Shown here: one piece after another, positions 9,783 to 19,747 of the stretch
Layout of the letters: the number at the start of each line of letters is the position of its first letter
Position numbering within the stretch: position 1 is the stretch's first letter
Origin: Roseovarius mucosus
GTDB taxonomy: Bacteria; Pseudomonadota; Alphaproteobacteria; Rhodobacterales; Rhodobacteraceae
Assembly: GCF_002080415.1 (NCBI RefSeq)
Contig: NZ_CP020474.1
Span: forward strand, 3,485,501 to 3,549,500
Length of the DNA: 64,000 bases
Direction: 5' to 3'
The notes under the pieces: model-generated
The model's input: the letters and a program-made list of their open reading frames with translations, nothing else
The model's database searches: none
What the model was told of the DNA's origin: nothing
Position numbers and translations under genes: made by a program

Positions 9783-10001
9783 TCAGCCCCGAGAAATCAG
9801 GATCAGCATCACCCAGATGACCGGAACCAGCGCCAGTGCCGGGATATAAAGCCCCGGAATGCCCCAGATCGCAATGCTCGTCGCCCATCCCGCCAGAAAA
9901 ACCGCCACGCTGAGCAGGATCGGGCCAACGGCGGCGGCATCGGGATCATGGCTTTTGGCGGTGTTGTGGGCGGCAGTGGTGGGGGCTGTCGTCGCGGTCA
10001 T
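9783..10001 (-). CDS. Small two-helix membrane protein
   Basis: Unrecognised protein of about 72 residues with a polar N-terminus and two hydrophobic segments (AVGPILLSVAVFLAGWATSI and PGLYIPALALVPVIWVMLIL). The start at 10001 is preferred because GAGG lies at proper spacing; an in-frame ATG at 10013 has a weak ribosome site. It lies 34 bp upstream of the UbiH-like gene on the same strand and may be co-transcribed. No function can be assigned. Confidence 0.6.
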   Translation of the reverse strand: MTATTAPTTAAHNTAKSHDPDAAAVGPILLSVAVFLAGWATSIAIWGIPGLYIPALALVPVIWVMLILISRG

Positions 10002-10087
10002 GGCGGGCCTCATGGATCAAAGATTACTCTTGTGATGCATAAATATGTCCCGCCCCCCGCGATCAAAGGGACGTATCGCCGCAGCGC

Positions 10088-10732
10088 TTAGATGAGCCGC
10101 GCCAGAAACCCGCGCAGATCATCGGTGTGGTGATGGATGTGTTCGGCTTCGATCCGCTCGGGGGCGACATGCACGGTTCGCATTCCCATGGCATGCGGGG
10201 CCGCGAGATTGCGGGGCTCATCCTCGAACATGGCGGCTGTATCGGGGGCGCTCTGGTCTCGTGTCAGAATGGTCCGAAACGCCTCGGGTTCCGGTTTGGG
10301 CCGGTAGCCTGCGTGTTCCACGCCGTAAACGGCGTCAAACGCCCCCAAAAGCCCGCGCGCCGCGATCACCCGCTCGGCATAGGGGGCAGAGCCGTTGGTA
10401 TAGACGATCTTGCGCCCCGGCAGGGCGCGAATGGCGGTATTGAGCGCGGCATCCGGTTCCAGCTTATCGAGCGAAATGTCATGCACCGCCTCAAGATAAG
10501 GGCCGGGATCGAGATCATGCAGCCGCATCAGCCCCGCCAGCGTCGTGCCATGTTCACGCCAATAGTCATGTCGCAGCCGGTCTGCCTCGGCATGGGTGAC
10601 ACGCAGCATATCCATCACAAACCGGGTCATCCGCGCCTCGATCTGATCGAAAAGGCGGGCAGAAGGCGGGTATAGCGTGTTGTCGAGGTCAAAGACCCAG
10701 GTGCGGATATGGTTGAAATCAGGTTTGGGCAT
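10088..10732 (-). CDS. HAD-family pyrimidine 5'-nucleotidase
   Basis: Cytoplasmic HAD-superfamily phosphatase of 214 residues, of the SDT1-like pyrimidine 5'-nucleotidase type. All four HAD motifs are visible: FDLDNTLYPP (nucleophile Asp), YTNGSAPYAERV (Thr motif), KPEPEAF (Lys) and FEDEPRNL (acidic motif). The ATG at 10732 (MPKPDFNHIRTWVFD) is chosen because the family begins just before motif I; the frame stays open much further upstream but overlaps the divergent GntR gene. It probably dephosphorylates UMP/CMP or modified pyrimidine nucleotides; the substrate is inferred from family resemblance. Confidence 0.87.
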   Translation of the reverse strand: MPKPDFNHIRTWVFDLDNTLYPPSARLFDQIEARMTRFVMDMLRVTHAEADRLRHDYWREHGTTLAGLMRLHDLDPGPYLEAVHDISLDKLEPDAALNTAIRALPGRKIVYTNGSAPYAERVIAARGLLGAFDAVYGVEHAGYRPKPEPEAFRTILTRDQSAPDTAAMFEDEPRNLAAPHAMGMRTVHVAPERIEAEHIHHHTDDLRGFLARLI

Positions 10733-10834
10733 GGCGCTGATATAAGCGGGCGCGACATTGCGCGCAATCGCCCAAGGCTTGATCCCGCGCTCAAAGCGCG
10801 TAAGGTTCCCAGCCAATGCACAGAACAAACGGAC

Positions 10835-11485
10835 ATGCCGATGAAACCGCCCCCTACAGATGCCTATTCGTTGATCCTTGAGGCAATCGATGTCGGCATC
10901 TTCAAACCCGGAGACCGTCTGGTCGAGAGCGATCTGGCCGAACGCTTTGGTGTGTCGCGCACGCCCATCCGCGAGGCGTTGCAGCGGCTTGAAACGCAAT
11001 CCATGCTCACCCGCGACGGGCGCAGCCTGATCGTGTCCTCTTTGGATTACAATCAGTTGGCCGAGCTTTATGTGGTGAGGGCAGAGTTGGAGGGGCTGGC
11101 GGCAGAGCTGGCCGCGCGCCATGCCACGCCCGAAGAGGTGCGGGTGTTGCGGGATATGGTGGAAGATGATCGCGCGCTCTTGGGCAAGCCGGTGGAACTC
11201 GCCCGTGCCAATCGGCGGTTTCACAAGCAGATACATCTTGCCTCGCACAACCGCTTTCTGGTGCAACAGTTGGACCTTGTGCATCGATCCATGGCGCTTT
11301 TGGCGACCACGTCTCTTGCGGCGGTCGGTCGGGATGAGGATGCGCTGCGCGAACATGATGCGATCGTGGCGGGGATTGAGGCACATGATAGTGCAGGGGC
11401 CGCGCAGGCCCTGAGGGATCACATCTCAAAGGCCTTTGTGACCCGGCTCAAGCTTGATTCCGGAGAGGTCAAATCCACCGTCTGA
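10835..11485 (+). CDS. GntR-family (FCD domain) transcriptional regulator
   Basis: DNA-binding regulator of about 216 residues. The N-terminal winged helix is KPGDRLVESDLAERFGVS then RTPIREALQRLE. The C-terminal all-helical FCD effector domain has metal-binding-type histidines in RFHKQIHLASHNRF and the closing AALRDHI-like helix AQALRDHISKAF. FCD proteins typically sense organic acids or sugar acids. The start at ATG 10835 (or 10841) fits the domain. Its last 60 bp overlap the 3' end of the convergent glycosyltransferase gene, an unusually long tail-to-tail overlap. Confidence 0.9.
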   Translation: MPMKPPPTDAYSLILEAIDVGIFKPGDRLVESDLAERFGVSRTPIREALQRLETQSMLTRDGRSLIVSSLDYNQLAELYVVRAELEGLAAELAARHATPEEVRVLRDMVEDDRALLGKPVELARANRRFHKQIHLASHNRFLVQQLDLVHRSMALLATTSLAAVGRDEDALREHDAIVAGIEAHDSAGAAQALRDHISKAFVTRLKLDSGEVKSTV

Positions 11486-13360
11486 GTTTGGTTGACCACG
11501 CGCCGTGACCGAGAGGCCATGCGTGGTTTTGTCCCAAAAGAATGGCTTTAAGATGAGCTCATACAGGGCCTTATAGGCGGCAATTGTCCCGAGTGGTGTG
11601 TAAAAATGCATCGTCGGGGCCCATGCCATCAGATGCCGGTGTCGCGGCCCCGAGACCGAAGCCATGTGAATAGAGACATTCAGAACCTCTACCAGCAAGA
11701 ACAGGCTGCCCAACGCCACCAGCAGCGCATGTGGGACGACCGTGTCGAGCGGGTGGGGCAAGCCAAAGAGAACCAGCCAAAAGGACCAAAGGACCGGTGC
11801 CAGCAGGAATTGTGAAAGCGCCGAGACGAAATGCGCCTGAAACCCCCAGAACTTGCGCGGTCCAAGCTGTGCATAAAGCAGTCTGGGCTGCCGCATATGC
11901 ACCAGATAGGTGGTCATATACCCCTTGAGCCAGCGAGAGCGCTGTTTGATCCAAGGCCAGGCTCGGCAATTGGCCTCTTCCTCGGTTACTGTATGGATCA
12001 TCTCCGTGCGATAGCCATGCCGGGCAAGGCGAAAGCCAAGGTCGGCATCTTCGGTCACATTGTGCGCGTCCCATCCGCCCAATTCCTCGAGCACGTCACG
12101 CCGGAAATAGAGTGTGGTCCCGCCAAGGGGAATCGCCAGCCCGAGACGCGCCATGCCCGGCATCAAGGTGCGAAACCATGCCGCGTATTCGATGGTGAAA
12201 CAGCGCGCCAGCCAGTTTTGGCCGGGGTTGTAATAGTCGAGAATGCCTTGAAGGCAGGCCACCTCTCGGGGTACCTGCTGAAAGCGGCGCGCAATGATCG
12301 TGATCTGATCGGCCTCGGGCGCATCCTCGGCGTCGAAAATGCCAATGATGTCGCCCTGACAGAAATCTAGCGCGTAGTTCATCGCGCGCGGCTTGGTGCG
12401 TGGTTTGCCATCGGGTACGATCACGGGCCGCACCCATGGCGGCAGATCAATTCCCGCCAATGTCTGACGGGTCAGCGCGTCTTCTTCCTCGAGCACGAGG
12501 ATCACGTCGAGCAGGCATTTCGGATATGTCAGGCGACTGAGGCGGGCGATAAGCGCATGGGCAATCTCGGTTTCGCGAAAGAGCGGTACGAGGATTGATA
12601 CCTTGGGCAGGGGCCGTGGCGAGGAAGGGGCGGGGGGCGCATCAGAGCGGCCAGAGGTCTGTGCTACAAAGGCCGCGATTTTCAACCCGGCAGAGACGAT
12701 GAGCGTAAAGCAGGCCCAGACCGCAAAGATGGAAAAAACCGTGATCGGAAAGGCGAGGCTGAGCGCCACAAGCACCGCAAGGGCCGCGAGCGTCAGGTGC
12801 AGGCGGCGGTTTTGATGGGCACCCCAGGTTCGACAACTCTCGATCTCTGGCACGCGCGCCTCGGCCATGCTGCGCAAGATGTCGCGATGCTCATGCGCGA
12901 TGCGGTCCTGTATCGCGTGGCGCGGGGCCATCACAACGCGCGCGCGGTCCAGCTTGCGAGGCAGGGCAGGGCGGCGCAGAGAGGCAAGGCTATCTGGCCC
13001 GCCAGTGGCAAGAACAGGAACGCCAGCAGCGGACTGGATCGGCAGCACGCCATGTTTCAAAAGAAATCGCGGATCAAGACCGGACTCAACCAGTTCTGCG
13101 CGCATCACATCCTCGGCGCTCAGCCGCGTGCTTGAGAGGCGGCGGGCGTGGGCGGCGAGCAAGTCGTCTTCCGTGGCCAGCCCCTCGGCTTGAAGAATGC
13201 GGTCGAGCGACGTGTCGCAATGCCGCCGCACCAATTCGGCCAGCGTGGCATCCGAGCGGCTGATCTTACCGGCGCGCACCAATTCGCGGCCCAGTGGGTT
13301 GATCGGCACCCGCGCGCCAGACCCTTGCGCCCGCATGTGACGCAGTTCGGAAATTCCCAT
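11426..13360 (-). CDS. Membrane processive glycosyltransferase (GT2) with N-terminal GspE-N domain
   Basis: Inner-membrane polysaccharide polymerase, 644 residues. Residues about 20-160 resemble the GspE-N/MshEN domain of type II secretion and pilus ATPases, which in some proteins binds cyclic di-GMP. Two helices follow near 190-235, then a GT2 catalytic domain with the processive signature IFDAEDAPE, TEDADLGFRL and QRSRWLKGY (the QxxRW motif), and C-terminal membrane helices near 510-590. This architecture resembles NfrB-type synthases of exopolysaccharide or adhesin. A CtrA-type box lies 49-75 bp upstream, suggesting cell-cycle or motility-linked control. Its 3' end overlaps the GntR gene by 60 bp. 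The polysaccharide made is unknown. Confidence 0.88.
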   Translation of the reverse strand: MGISELRHMRAQGSGARVPINPLGRELVRAGKISRSDATLAELVRRHCDTSLDRILQAEGLATEDDLLAAHARRLSSTRLSAEDVMRAELVESGLDPRFLLKHGVLPIQSAAGVPVLATGGPDSLASLRRPALPRKLDRARVVMAPRHAIQDRIAHEHRDILRSMAEARVPEIESCRTWGAHQNRRLHLTLAALAVLVALSLAFPITVFSIFAVWACFTLIVSAGLKIAAFVAQTSGRSDAPPAPSSPRPLPKVSILVPLFRETEIAHALIARLSRLTYPKCLLDVILVLEEEDALTRQTLAGIDLPPWVRPVIVPDGKPRTKPRAMNYALDFCQGDIIGIFDAEDAPEADQITIIARRFQQVPREVACLQGILDYYNPGQNWLARCFTIEYAAWFRTLMPGMARLGLAIPLGGTTLYFRRDVLEELGGWDAHNVTEDADLGFRLARHGYRTEMIHTVTEEEANCRAWPWIKQRSRWLKGYMTTYLVHMRQPRLLYAQLGPRKFWGFQAHFVSALSQFLLAPVLWSFWLVLFGLPHPLDTVVPHALLVALGSLFLLVEVLNVSIHMASVSGPRHRHLMAWAPTMHFYTPLGTIAAYKALYELILKPFFWDKTTHGLSVTARGQPNSDGGFDLSGIKLEPGHKGL

Positions 13361-13408
13361 ATCGCGACCTTTCCCCTTGCGGCTGAGGAAAGACTAGGGC
13401 GCGCTTGG

Positions 13409-13435
13409 TTAACGATGTTTTAACGACAGGTTAAC
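13409..13435 (-). promoter_or_regulatory. CtrA-type binding box (TTAA-N7-TTAAC) plus extra half-site
   Basis: TTAA at 13409-13412, seven bases, then TTAAC at 13420-13424 match the full alphaproteobacterial CtrA consensus exactly. Another TTAAC occurs at 13431-13435. The box lies 49-64 bp upstream of the GspE-N/GT2 start on the minus strand and downstream of carA, so the glycosyltransferase gene is the likely target. Confidence 0.6.
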
Positions 13436-13455
13436 AGCCGAAGGATTATTCGGAC

Positions 13456-14604
<1,149 letters not shown>

Positions 14605-14767
14605 GGGGGCGAGTCTCCGGCTCGGGCAAATTTGCGCATACCTACGGGTGGGCTGGGGGCGGGTCAAGGGTCTGATCGCGGTGCTGGGGCGACCAGCACG
14701 GCGGTTGCCATCGCCCACGCTTGGCGCTAGGCTCCCGCTCTTGTGACGATCATGGGGATGAAACGGA

Positions 14768-15226
14768 ATGGAACTGCGGGCACGGGTCGATCAGGCCCTG
14801 AAACAGGCGATGCGCGACAAGGCGGCAGGCCGTTTGGCGACCTTGCGTCTGATCAACGCGGCGATCAAGGATCAAGAGATTGCCGGGCGCAGCGCGGACG
14901 GGACTATCCCGGTCGGAGACGCGGAAATCATGGCCATTCTCGCCAAGATGACCAAGCAGCGCAACGAGAGCGTGCGCGCCTATGAAGAGGGTGGGCGGCT
15001 TGATCTGGCCGAGCGCGAGCGCGACGAGATCCGCATCATCGAAGAATTCCTGCCGCGCCAATTGGCCGAAGACGAGATTGCCGCCGCAATCGACAAGGCG
15101 ATTGCCGATGTGGGGGCCACCACGATCCGCGACATGGGCAAGATCATGGGCAAGCTCAAGGAACGCCACGCGGGCCAGATGGATTTCGGCGCGGTTGGTC
15201 CGCAGGTCAAGGCGCGGCTGGGGTAA
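14768..15226 (+). CDS. GatB/YqeY domain protein
   Basis: A 152-residue YqeY-family protein, related to the C-terminal helical tail of GatB/GatE, which contacts tRNA in the amidotransferase. Visible features are LRARVDQALKQAMRDKA, LRLINAAIKDQEI and IRDMGKIMGKLKERHAGQMD. The role of stand-alone YqeY proteins is unproven; tRNA-related metabolism is presumed. It ends 6 bp from the convergent nosX gene, so transcripts must terminate inside or over each other. Confidence 0.9.
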   Translation: MELRARVDQALKQAMRDKAAGRLATLRLINAAIKDQEIAGRSADGTIPVGDAEIMAILAKMTKQRNESVRAYEEGGRLDLAERERDEIRIIEEFLPRQLAEDEIAAAIDKAIADVGATTIRDMGKIMGKLKERHAGQMDFGAVGPQVKARLG

Positions 15227-15232
15227 GCTGCC

Positions 15233-16147
15233 TCAGACGGCGGCGCTCTGCACCACCCTGACGCCAGAGATGGCAGATTCGGCCCGTTTGATGTCTTGGG
15301 CGGACATCAGGCACATGGCGGTGCTGAGCGCATCAGCCATGGCGGCGCTTTGTGCGGTGACGCTGATGAGGTGCCAGCGTGGCGTAGCGGGGGTGCCGGT
15401 GCGGGGATCCAGGATATGACCCGCTGTGCCCTCTGCATCAAAGACAGTGCCACGCGGGGCAGAGGAGGCCAGAGCGCGGTCGCGCAGGCCCAGATGCGGG
15501 CGGCCGGGCGTGTCTAGGATCACGGGCCAGTCGCCGCCATCCGGATGCCCACCAAGGGCGCGCAACTCGCCGGTGTCGATCAAGATGTCGCTCAGCCCTT
15601 CGGCCTGCAAAAGATGCGCGATGCGATCCGCGATATAGCCCTGTGCGATGCCATTAAGCGTGAGCGCCATACCGGGCCGCAGATTGATGGCGGTGGCGCT
15701 GTAGCGCAGATCGCTCCACGTTCCATGGGCGCGGGCATTGGCAATCTCGGCCTCTGACGGGGCATGTCCTGCACCATAGCTATGCGCGTAGAGATCCCAA
15801 AGCGGTTGAACAGTAGGATCAAAGAGCCCATCCGTGGCGTGATGTGCTGTGGCGGCGATGGATAGGCAATCCAACAACTCGAAAGGTGGTGCGTCGAGGT
15901 GCCCGCTGGCGTTAAGTTGGCTCAGCGCGGAGGTGCTGCGGTAGAGGCTGAAGACCTGCTCCAGCCGTTCGATCTCGGCGCGGGCGGTTTCGGTGATCCG
16001 CTCCGCCTCGGGGTGGCTGAGCGTGATCGTGGCGCGTGCACCCAAGGCGATCCCCTGCCAGCGGTGCAGGGGTGTGGCCTGAGCAGAGCGGGAACAGGAA
16101 AGCGCTGCGGCAGAGATGGTCAAAAAACGGCGGCGGGAGAGGGTCAT
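15233..16147 (-). CDS. nosX: FAD:protein FMN transferase of the nos operon (NosX/ApbE)
   Basis: Periplasmic flavinyltransferase of 304 residues with a twin-arginine signal (LSRRRFLTISAAALS). It covalently attaches FMN to a Thr of the SGAT(x)T motif in partner proteins; the partner here is NosR, encoded in the same operon. ApbE hallmarks are LNGIAQGYIADRI, DTGELRALGG, AGHILDPRTG and the C-terminal AAMADALSTAM. It is the last gene of the operon, 1 bp after nosL. Known NosX proteins maintain N2O reduction by flavinating NosR. Confidence 0.92.
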   Translation of the reverse strand: MTLSRRRFLTISAAALSCSRSAQATPLHRWQGIALGARATITLSHPEAERITETARAEIERLEQVFSLYRSTSALSQLNASGHLDAPPFELLDCLSIAATAHHATDGLFDPTVQPLWDLYAHSYGAGHAPSEAEIANARAHGTWSDLRYSATAINLRPGMALTLNGIAQGYIADRIAHLLQAEGLSDILIDTGELRALGGHPDGGDWPVILDTPGRPHLGLRDRALASSAPRGTVFDAEGTAGHILDPRTGTPATPRWHLISVTAQSAAMADALSTAMCLMSAQDIKRAESAISGVRVVQSAAV

Positions 16148-16148
16148 G

Positions 16149-16721
16149 TCAGTTCTGCCTTTCGCGGGACAGGTGTTTTAGCCGTGCTTCGAAATCTTCG
16201 TCTTCGGCGCGGTCGGAGATGCCGGTGGCGATTGGCACGGCCGATAGCACATCGATATCCGCCACCTCGGCCAGCCGCAGAACATGCCCGCCGCGCGTAT
16301 CGGCAAAGGCGGCAGCATCCTTGGCGTCGAGAAACGGCACCAATTCGGGCGCGTCCATGCCGCCCGTTGCCGTTGATCCGACCACGTAATGGGCCGATGT
16401 TGCGTCGATCCAGTTCTCGGCGCCGGGCTGGTCCCAACTGGCGGCGGCGGCCATGTCGTTGACGTAGATGGCCGTTATGGCGTGGCTTTGTTCTGGCATG
16501 CGTTGATAGGCGATGGCGTCGCGCACCTGACTGAAGAAGAGCGGGTGATCGAGACCCTCAAGATGGACCTGCGCCTTGGGGCCGGGATGCTCGAGCAGGT
16601 CCATTTGGCAGTAATGTCCGGTTGCCTCTGCCGTCAAAGGCACAGGGTCAGGGCGTGTGGCCACCTCTTCCTTGCAGGCGGCAAGGGCGAGGAGCAAGAA
16701 CAGGAATGGGAGCCATTTCAT
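16149..16721 (-). CDS. nosL: NosL copper chaperone lipoprotein
   Basis: Outer-membrane-anchored copper-binding protein that delivers Cu(I) for the NosZ CuZ site. The 190-residue product has a lipoprotein signal (LLLALAAC, lipidated Cys at about residue 16). The family signature YCQMDLLEHPGPKAQ carries the Cys and Met copper ligands. The ATG at 16721 is supported by the signal peptide and by the 4-bp ATGA overlap with nosY. Confidence 0.93.
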   Translation of the reverse strand: MKWLPFLFLLLALAACKEEVATRPDPVPLTAEATGHYCQMDLLEHPGPKAQVHLEGLDHPLFFSQVRDAIAYQRMPEQSHAITAIYVNDMAAAASWDQPGAENWIDATSAHYVVGSTATGGMDAPELVPFLDAKDAAAFADTRGGHVLRLAEVADIDVLSAVPIATGISDRAEDEDFEARLKHLSRERQN

Positions 16722-17551
16722 GGTGTGACCCTCCGCAGCGCTGCGACCGCCAGACCAAAGGCAGCAAGGGGCCAAAGCAGGACCGAGATCAAAGCATGGA
16801 CCGCGGGAATGGTCTGGGCCGCCCCGCCAAGGCCAGAGGCCGCCGCCGTCGCCTCGGATGCGGCAAGGTTGTAGAGGCGAAAGGCATCGGCGGGATTGGC
16901 CAGCAAAAGCCACGGCAGGGCACGGGCGGTAAAGACCCCGCCACCATCTGCCACGACCGCCGCCAAAAGACCCAGATCGTAGAGCACGACCAAGGCCAGC
17001 CAGACGCCGATTGCCAGCCCCGCCGCTGCCCCCGGACGCCGCGCGATGGCCGAGAGCGCATAGCCCAAGGCGAGAAACACCGCCCCCAACAGGATCGAGG
17101 ACCAGAAGAGGCGCAAAAGCGCGGGCAGGCCTGTCACCGCCTCGGGATCGGTGGCAAGCGCGGTGATGGCCGCCAACCCATAGCCCGCGCCCACGGCAAT
17201 CGTCAGCACCGCCAGATGGGCGATGAACTTGCCCATCAGGATGCCGGTTCGAGAGACCGGATAGGTCAGCGTCAGCGAAAGCGTGCCGCGCTCGATCTCG
17301 CCTGCCACGGCGTCAAAGGACATCAAAAGCGCCATCAACGGCACGAGATAGACGCCAAGAGACGTCAGGCTTGCCACCGTGACCGAGAGCGCATCCACGC
17401 CCACGTCGCCGGTTGGGGCGCTGCCCGCCGCCGAGAGGACAAGTGCAAAGAGCGCCATCAACGCAACGGTGATCGTCACCCAACGATTGCGCAGCGCGAT
17501 GCGGAATTCGGTGGTGCCAAGGGCGAAGACGGGGCGAAAGAATGCGGTCAT
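16718..17551 (-). CDS. nosY: NosY ABC-type permease
   Basis: Inner-membrane permease of the NosDFY complex, 277 residues with about six helices in the ABC-2 arrangement (first helix near WVTITVALMALFALVLS). With NosF it forms a transporter-like machine that uses ATP to work with periplasmic NosD in maturing or sulfur-supplying the CuZ centre. It overlaps nosF upstream and nosL downstream by 4 bp each. Confidence 0.94.
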   Translation of the reverse strand: MTAFFRPVFALGTTEFRIALRNRWVTITVALMALFALVLSAAGSAPTGDVGVDALSVTVASLTSLGVYLVPLMALLMSFDAVAGEIERGTLSLTLTYPVSRTGILMGKFIAHLAVLTIAVGAGYGLAAITALATDPEAVTGLPALLRLFWSSILLGAVFLALGYALSAIARRPGAAAGLAIGVWLALVVLYDLGLLAAVVADGGGVFTARALPWLLLANPADAFRLYNLAASEATAAASGLGGAAQTIPAVHALISVLLWPLAAFGLAVAALRRVTP

Positions 17552-18444
17552 TGGTCATCTCTCCGGCTGAAATGGCTGTAGAGGTCTTCAAGGCTGGGCG
17601 GGATGATTTCGACGTCCTCAATCAGCCCTTTCAGCGCAGCAATATGGCCAAGGCGGGTCAGCTTCTCGTCATGGGCGCAGGTCAGATCGACCATGACGCC
17701 GTTGCGCCGCCCTCCAGACAGTTGCGCCGCCACCTGATCCGCCGCCCCCGGGCGTGCCGAGATTTGCAGCCGAATTGGCAGCGCGGCCTGACGGCGCAGG
17801 GCATGCAGCGTGTCATTGGCCATGAGCCGCCCCTTGGATAGGATCACGATCCGGTCGGTGCGGGCCTCGACCTCGGTCAGGGCATGGGAAGAGAGCAGGA
17901 TTGCAGCACCTTCTGCGGCGAGACCGTCGAGGATGGCGTAGAACTCGCGGCGCGACACCGGGTCGAGACCACTGGTCGGCTCATCAAGGATCAAGAGGCG
18001 AGGTTGGCCGATGAGGGCCTGAGCCAGCCCGACACGCTGGCGCATGCCCTTGGAATAGGTGCCGATGCGGCGGCGGGCGGCCTCGCCCAATCCCACACGC
18101 TCCAAAAGGCCCATCGCCTGCGCCGGATCGCAACCGCGCAGGCGCAGGTAGAGGCGGATTTGTTCAAGACCGGTCAGGGCCGGGTGAAAGGCCACGTTTT
18201 CCGGCAGATAGGCGGTGCCCTCGCGGGCGGCCTGACTGCCGGGGGCGGCCCCGAGCACCTCGATCTGACCAGAGGTGGCGGGGATCAGGCCAAGGACGAT
18301 CTTCATCAACGTGGATTTGCCTGCGCCATTGTGGCCAAGGAGCGCCACCCGTTCACCGGGGGCAACGGTAAAGTCCACCGCATCAAGCGCGGTGACGCCA
18401 TCGTAGCGCTTAGTGACTTGCGAGAGGGTCAAACGGGGCATCAT
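17548..18444 (-). CDS. nosF: NosF ABC-transporter ATPase
   Basis: Cytoplasmic ATPase subunit of NosDFY, 298 residues. It has Walker A GHNGAGKSTLMK, an ABC signature YSKGMRQRVGLAQAL (the NosF-typical variant of LSGGQ), Walker B RLLILDEPTSGLDP and the H-loop LLSSHALTEVE. Its 5' end overlaps nosD by about 35 bp and its 3' end overlaps nosY by 4 bp, so the complex is translated as a coupled block. Confidence 0.95.
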   Translation of the reverse strand: MMPRLTLSQVTKRYDGVTALDAVDFTVAPGERVALLGHNGAGKSTLMKIVLGLIPATSGQIEVLGAAPGSQAAREGTAYLPENVAFHPALTGLEQIRLYLRLRGCDPAQAMGLLERVGLGEAARRRIGTYSKGMRQRVGLAQALIGQPRLLILDEPTSGLDPVSRREFYAILDGLAAEGAAILLSSHALTEVEARTDRIVILSKGRLMANDTLHALRRQAALPIRLQISARPGAADQVAAQLSGGRRNGVMVDLTCAHDEKLTRLGHIAALKGLIEDVEIIPPSLEDLYSHFSRRDDQ

Positions 18445-19744
18445 CTGTCTTTCTGTTGCGTGCGGCGGTCATGGCCTCAGCTTCCATTGCAGCGATAGTA
18501 TCCGGCACTGTCACGAGGACGGGCCGCATCAGGGGCGCGCTGTCCAGCACGCCACCGGGCAGGGAGGCGGGGAAATGTTTCTGGCTCCAGCGGATCAGCT
18601 GCACGGCGGGTGCGCCCATCAAGAGGCTGGCGGCGGGTTGCGACCACAGGATGTGGTCCATCAGGTCATTGGGGCGAAAGCTGGCATCGGCGATGCCATT
18701 GCCATCCAGATCAAAGGCGGGGTGGTCCGACCAATAGTTGCCGCGCCCGTCATAGCTCCATTCCACATTCTTGGTGCCGACGTATTTCACCTGCGTCCGG
18801 TTGCCGACAAAGGCGTTGCCGGTGATCGCATTGCGTTCCGATCCGGCGGTGAAATGAATGCCGATCTCGCAGCCTTCAAAGCGGTTGTCATAGATGAGGT
18901 TGCGGTGAGCGTTGTAGATAAACGTGCATTTCTCTGCGCCGCCCCGCACCAGATTGCCGCGAATATCGGCGTTGTTGGCGTAGTTGAGCATGAGGCCGTG
19001 ACTGCGGTCTGCGAGGCTGAGATTGTCATGCACGGTAATGCGGTTCGAGAACATCAGCGCAAAGCCAAGGGTGTTGCCGATCGAGATATTGCCCGACACC
19101 TCGGAATTGTTGGCATACATGTAATGCACCGCAAAACGCAGGTCGCGCATCAGGTTGCGGCGAAAGATGCCGTCGTTTGAGGCATTCACAAAGATGCCGT
19201 CACGGCCAAGGCGGATGTCGTTATCCTCGATGATCGTGCCCGGCGCGTTCCAGACATAAACCCCATTGCCACGGCTGTTCATATGGTGATCGGTGCGCCC
19301 GACAATGCGATTGCCGCGCACGGTGGCGTTCTTGGGACCATGCACATCGACGCCGTAGAGATTGCCCAAGATGTCGTTGTCTTCGACCAGCACGCGCGCG
19401 GCACTCCGGGTGATCTGAACGCCGCTGTCGATAGCGTCGTGATCGCTGCCCGATCCGGTCAGGGTGAGGCCGCGCACGGTGATATCGCTGCCGGTGATGG
19501 TGACAACGCTGCCAACACCGCCTGCGTCGATGGTGGCTTTGCCTTGCCCGTCGAGGGTAATAGCGTGATCGAGTGTCACCGGGCCCGCATGCAGGCCCGG
19601 TTCAAGGGTCAGCACATCGCCGGGCAGTGCCCCGGCGATGGCAGAGGTAAGCGCCCCGGTCTCGGCTGGCACCCGGCGTTCCGCCGCACCGACCAAGGTC
19701 GCTGCGCCGCACAAGAGGATCAGGCTGAGAAAGAGGCGCAGCAT
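18410..19744 (-). CDS. nosD: NosD periplasmic beta-helix protein
   Basis: Periplasmic component of NosDFY, 444 residues with a signal peptide (MLRLFLSLILLCGAATLVGA). The body is a right-handed parallel beta-helix of repeated short rungs (for example VLVEDNDILGNLYGVDVHG, GTIIEDNDIRLGRDGIFV, ISIGNTLGFALMFSN). It takes part in CuZ assembly on apo-NosZ together with NosL. It starts 3 bp after the nosZ stop. Confidence 0.95.
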   Translation of the reverse strand: MLRLFLSLILLCGAATLVGAAERRVPAETGALTSAIAGALPGDVLTLEPGLHAGPVTLDHAITLDGQGKATIDAGGVGSVVTITGSDITVRGLTLTGSGSDHDAIDSGVQITRSAARVLVEDNDILGNLYGVDVHGPKNATVRGNRIVGRTDHHMNSRGNGVYVWNAPGTIIEDNDIRLGRDGIFVNASNDGIFRRNLMRDLRFAVHYMYANNSEVSGNISIGNTLGFALMFSNRITVHDNLSLADRSHGLMLNYANNADIRGNLVRGGAEKCTFIYNAHRNLIYDNRFEGCEIGIHFTAGSERNAITGNAFVGNRTQVKYVGTKNVEWSYDGRGNYWSDHPAFDLDGNGIADASFRPNDLMDHILWSQPAASLLMGAPAVQLIRWSQKHFPASLPGGVLDSAPLMRPVLVTVPDTIAAMEAEAMTAARNRKTDDAPFDPLASH

Positions 19745-19747
19745 GGC

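Noticed and set aside
10733..11422. An N-terminal extension of the HAD nucleotidase frame to 11422.
   Set aside because: It would cover the GntR gene on the other strand; the family N-terminus begins at 10732.
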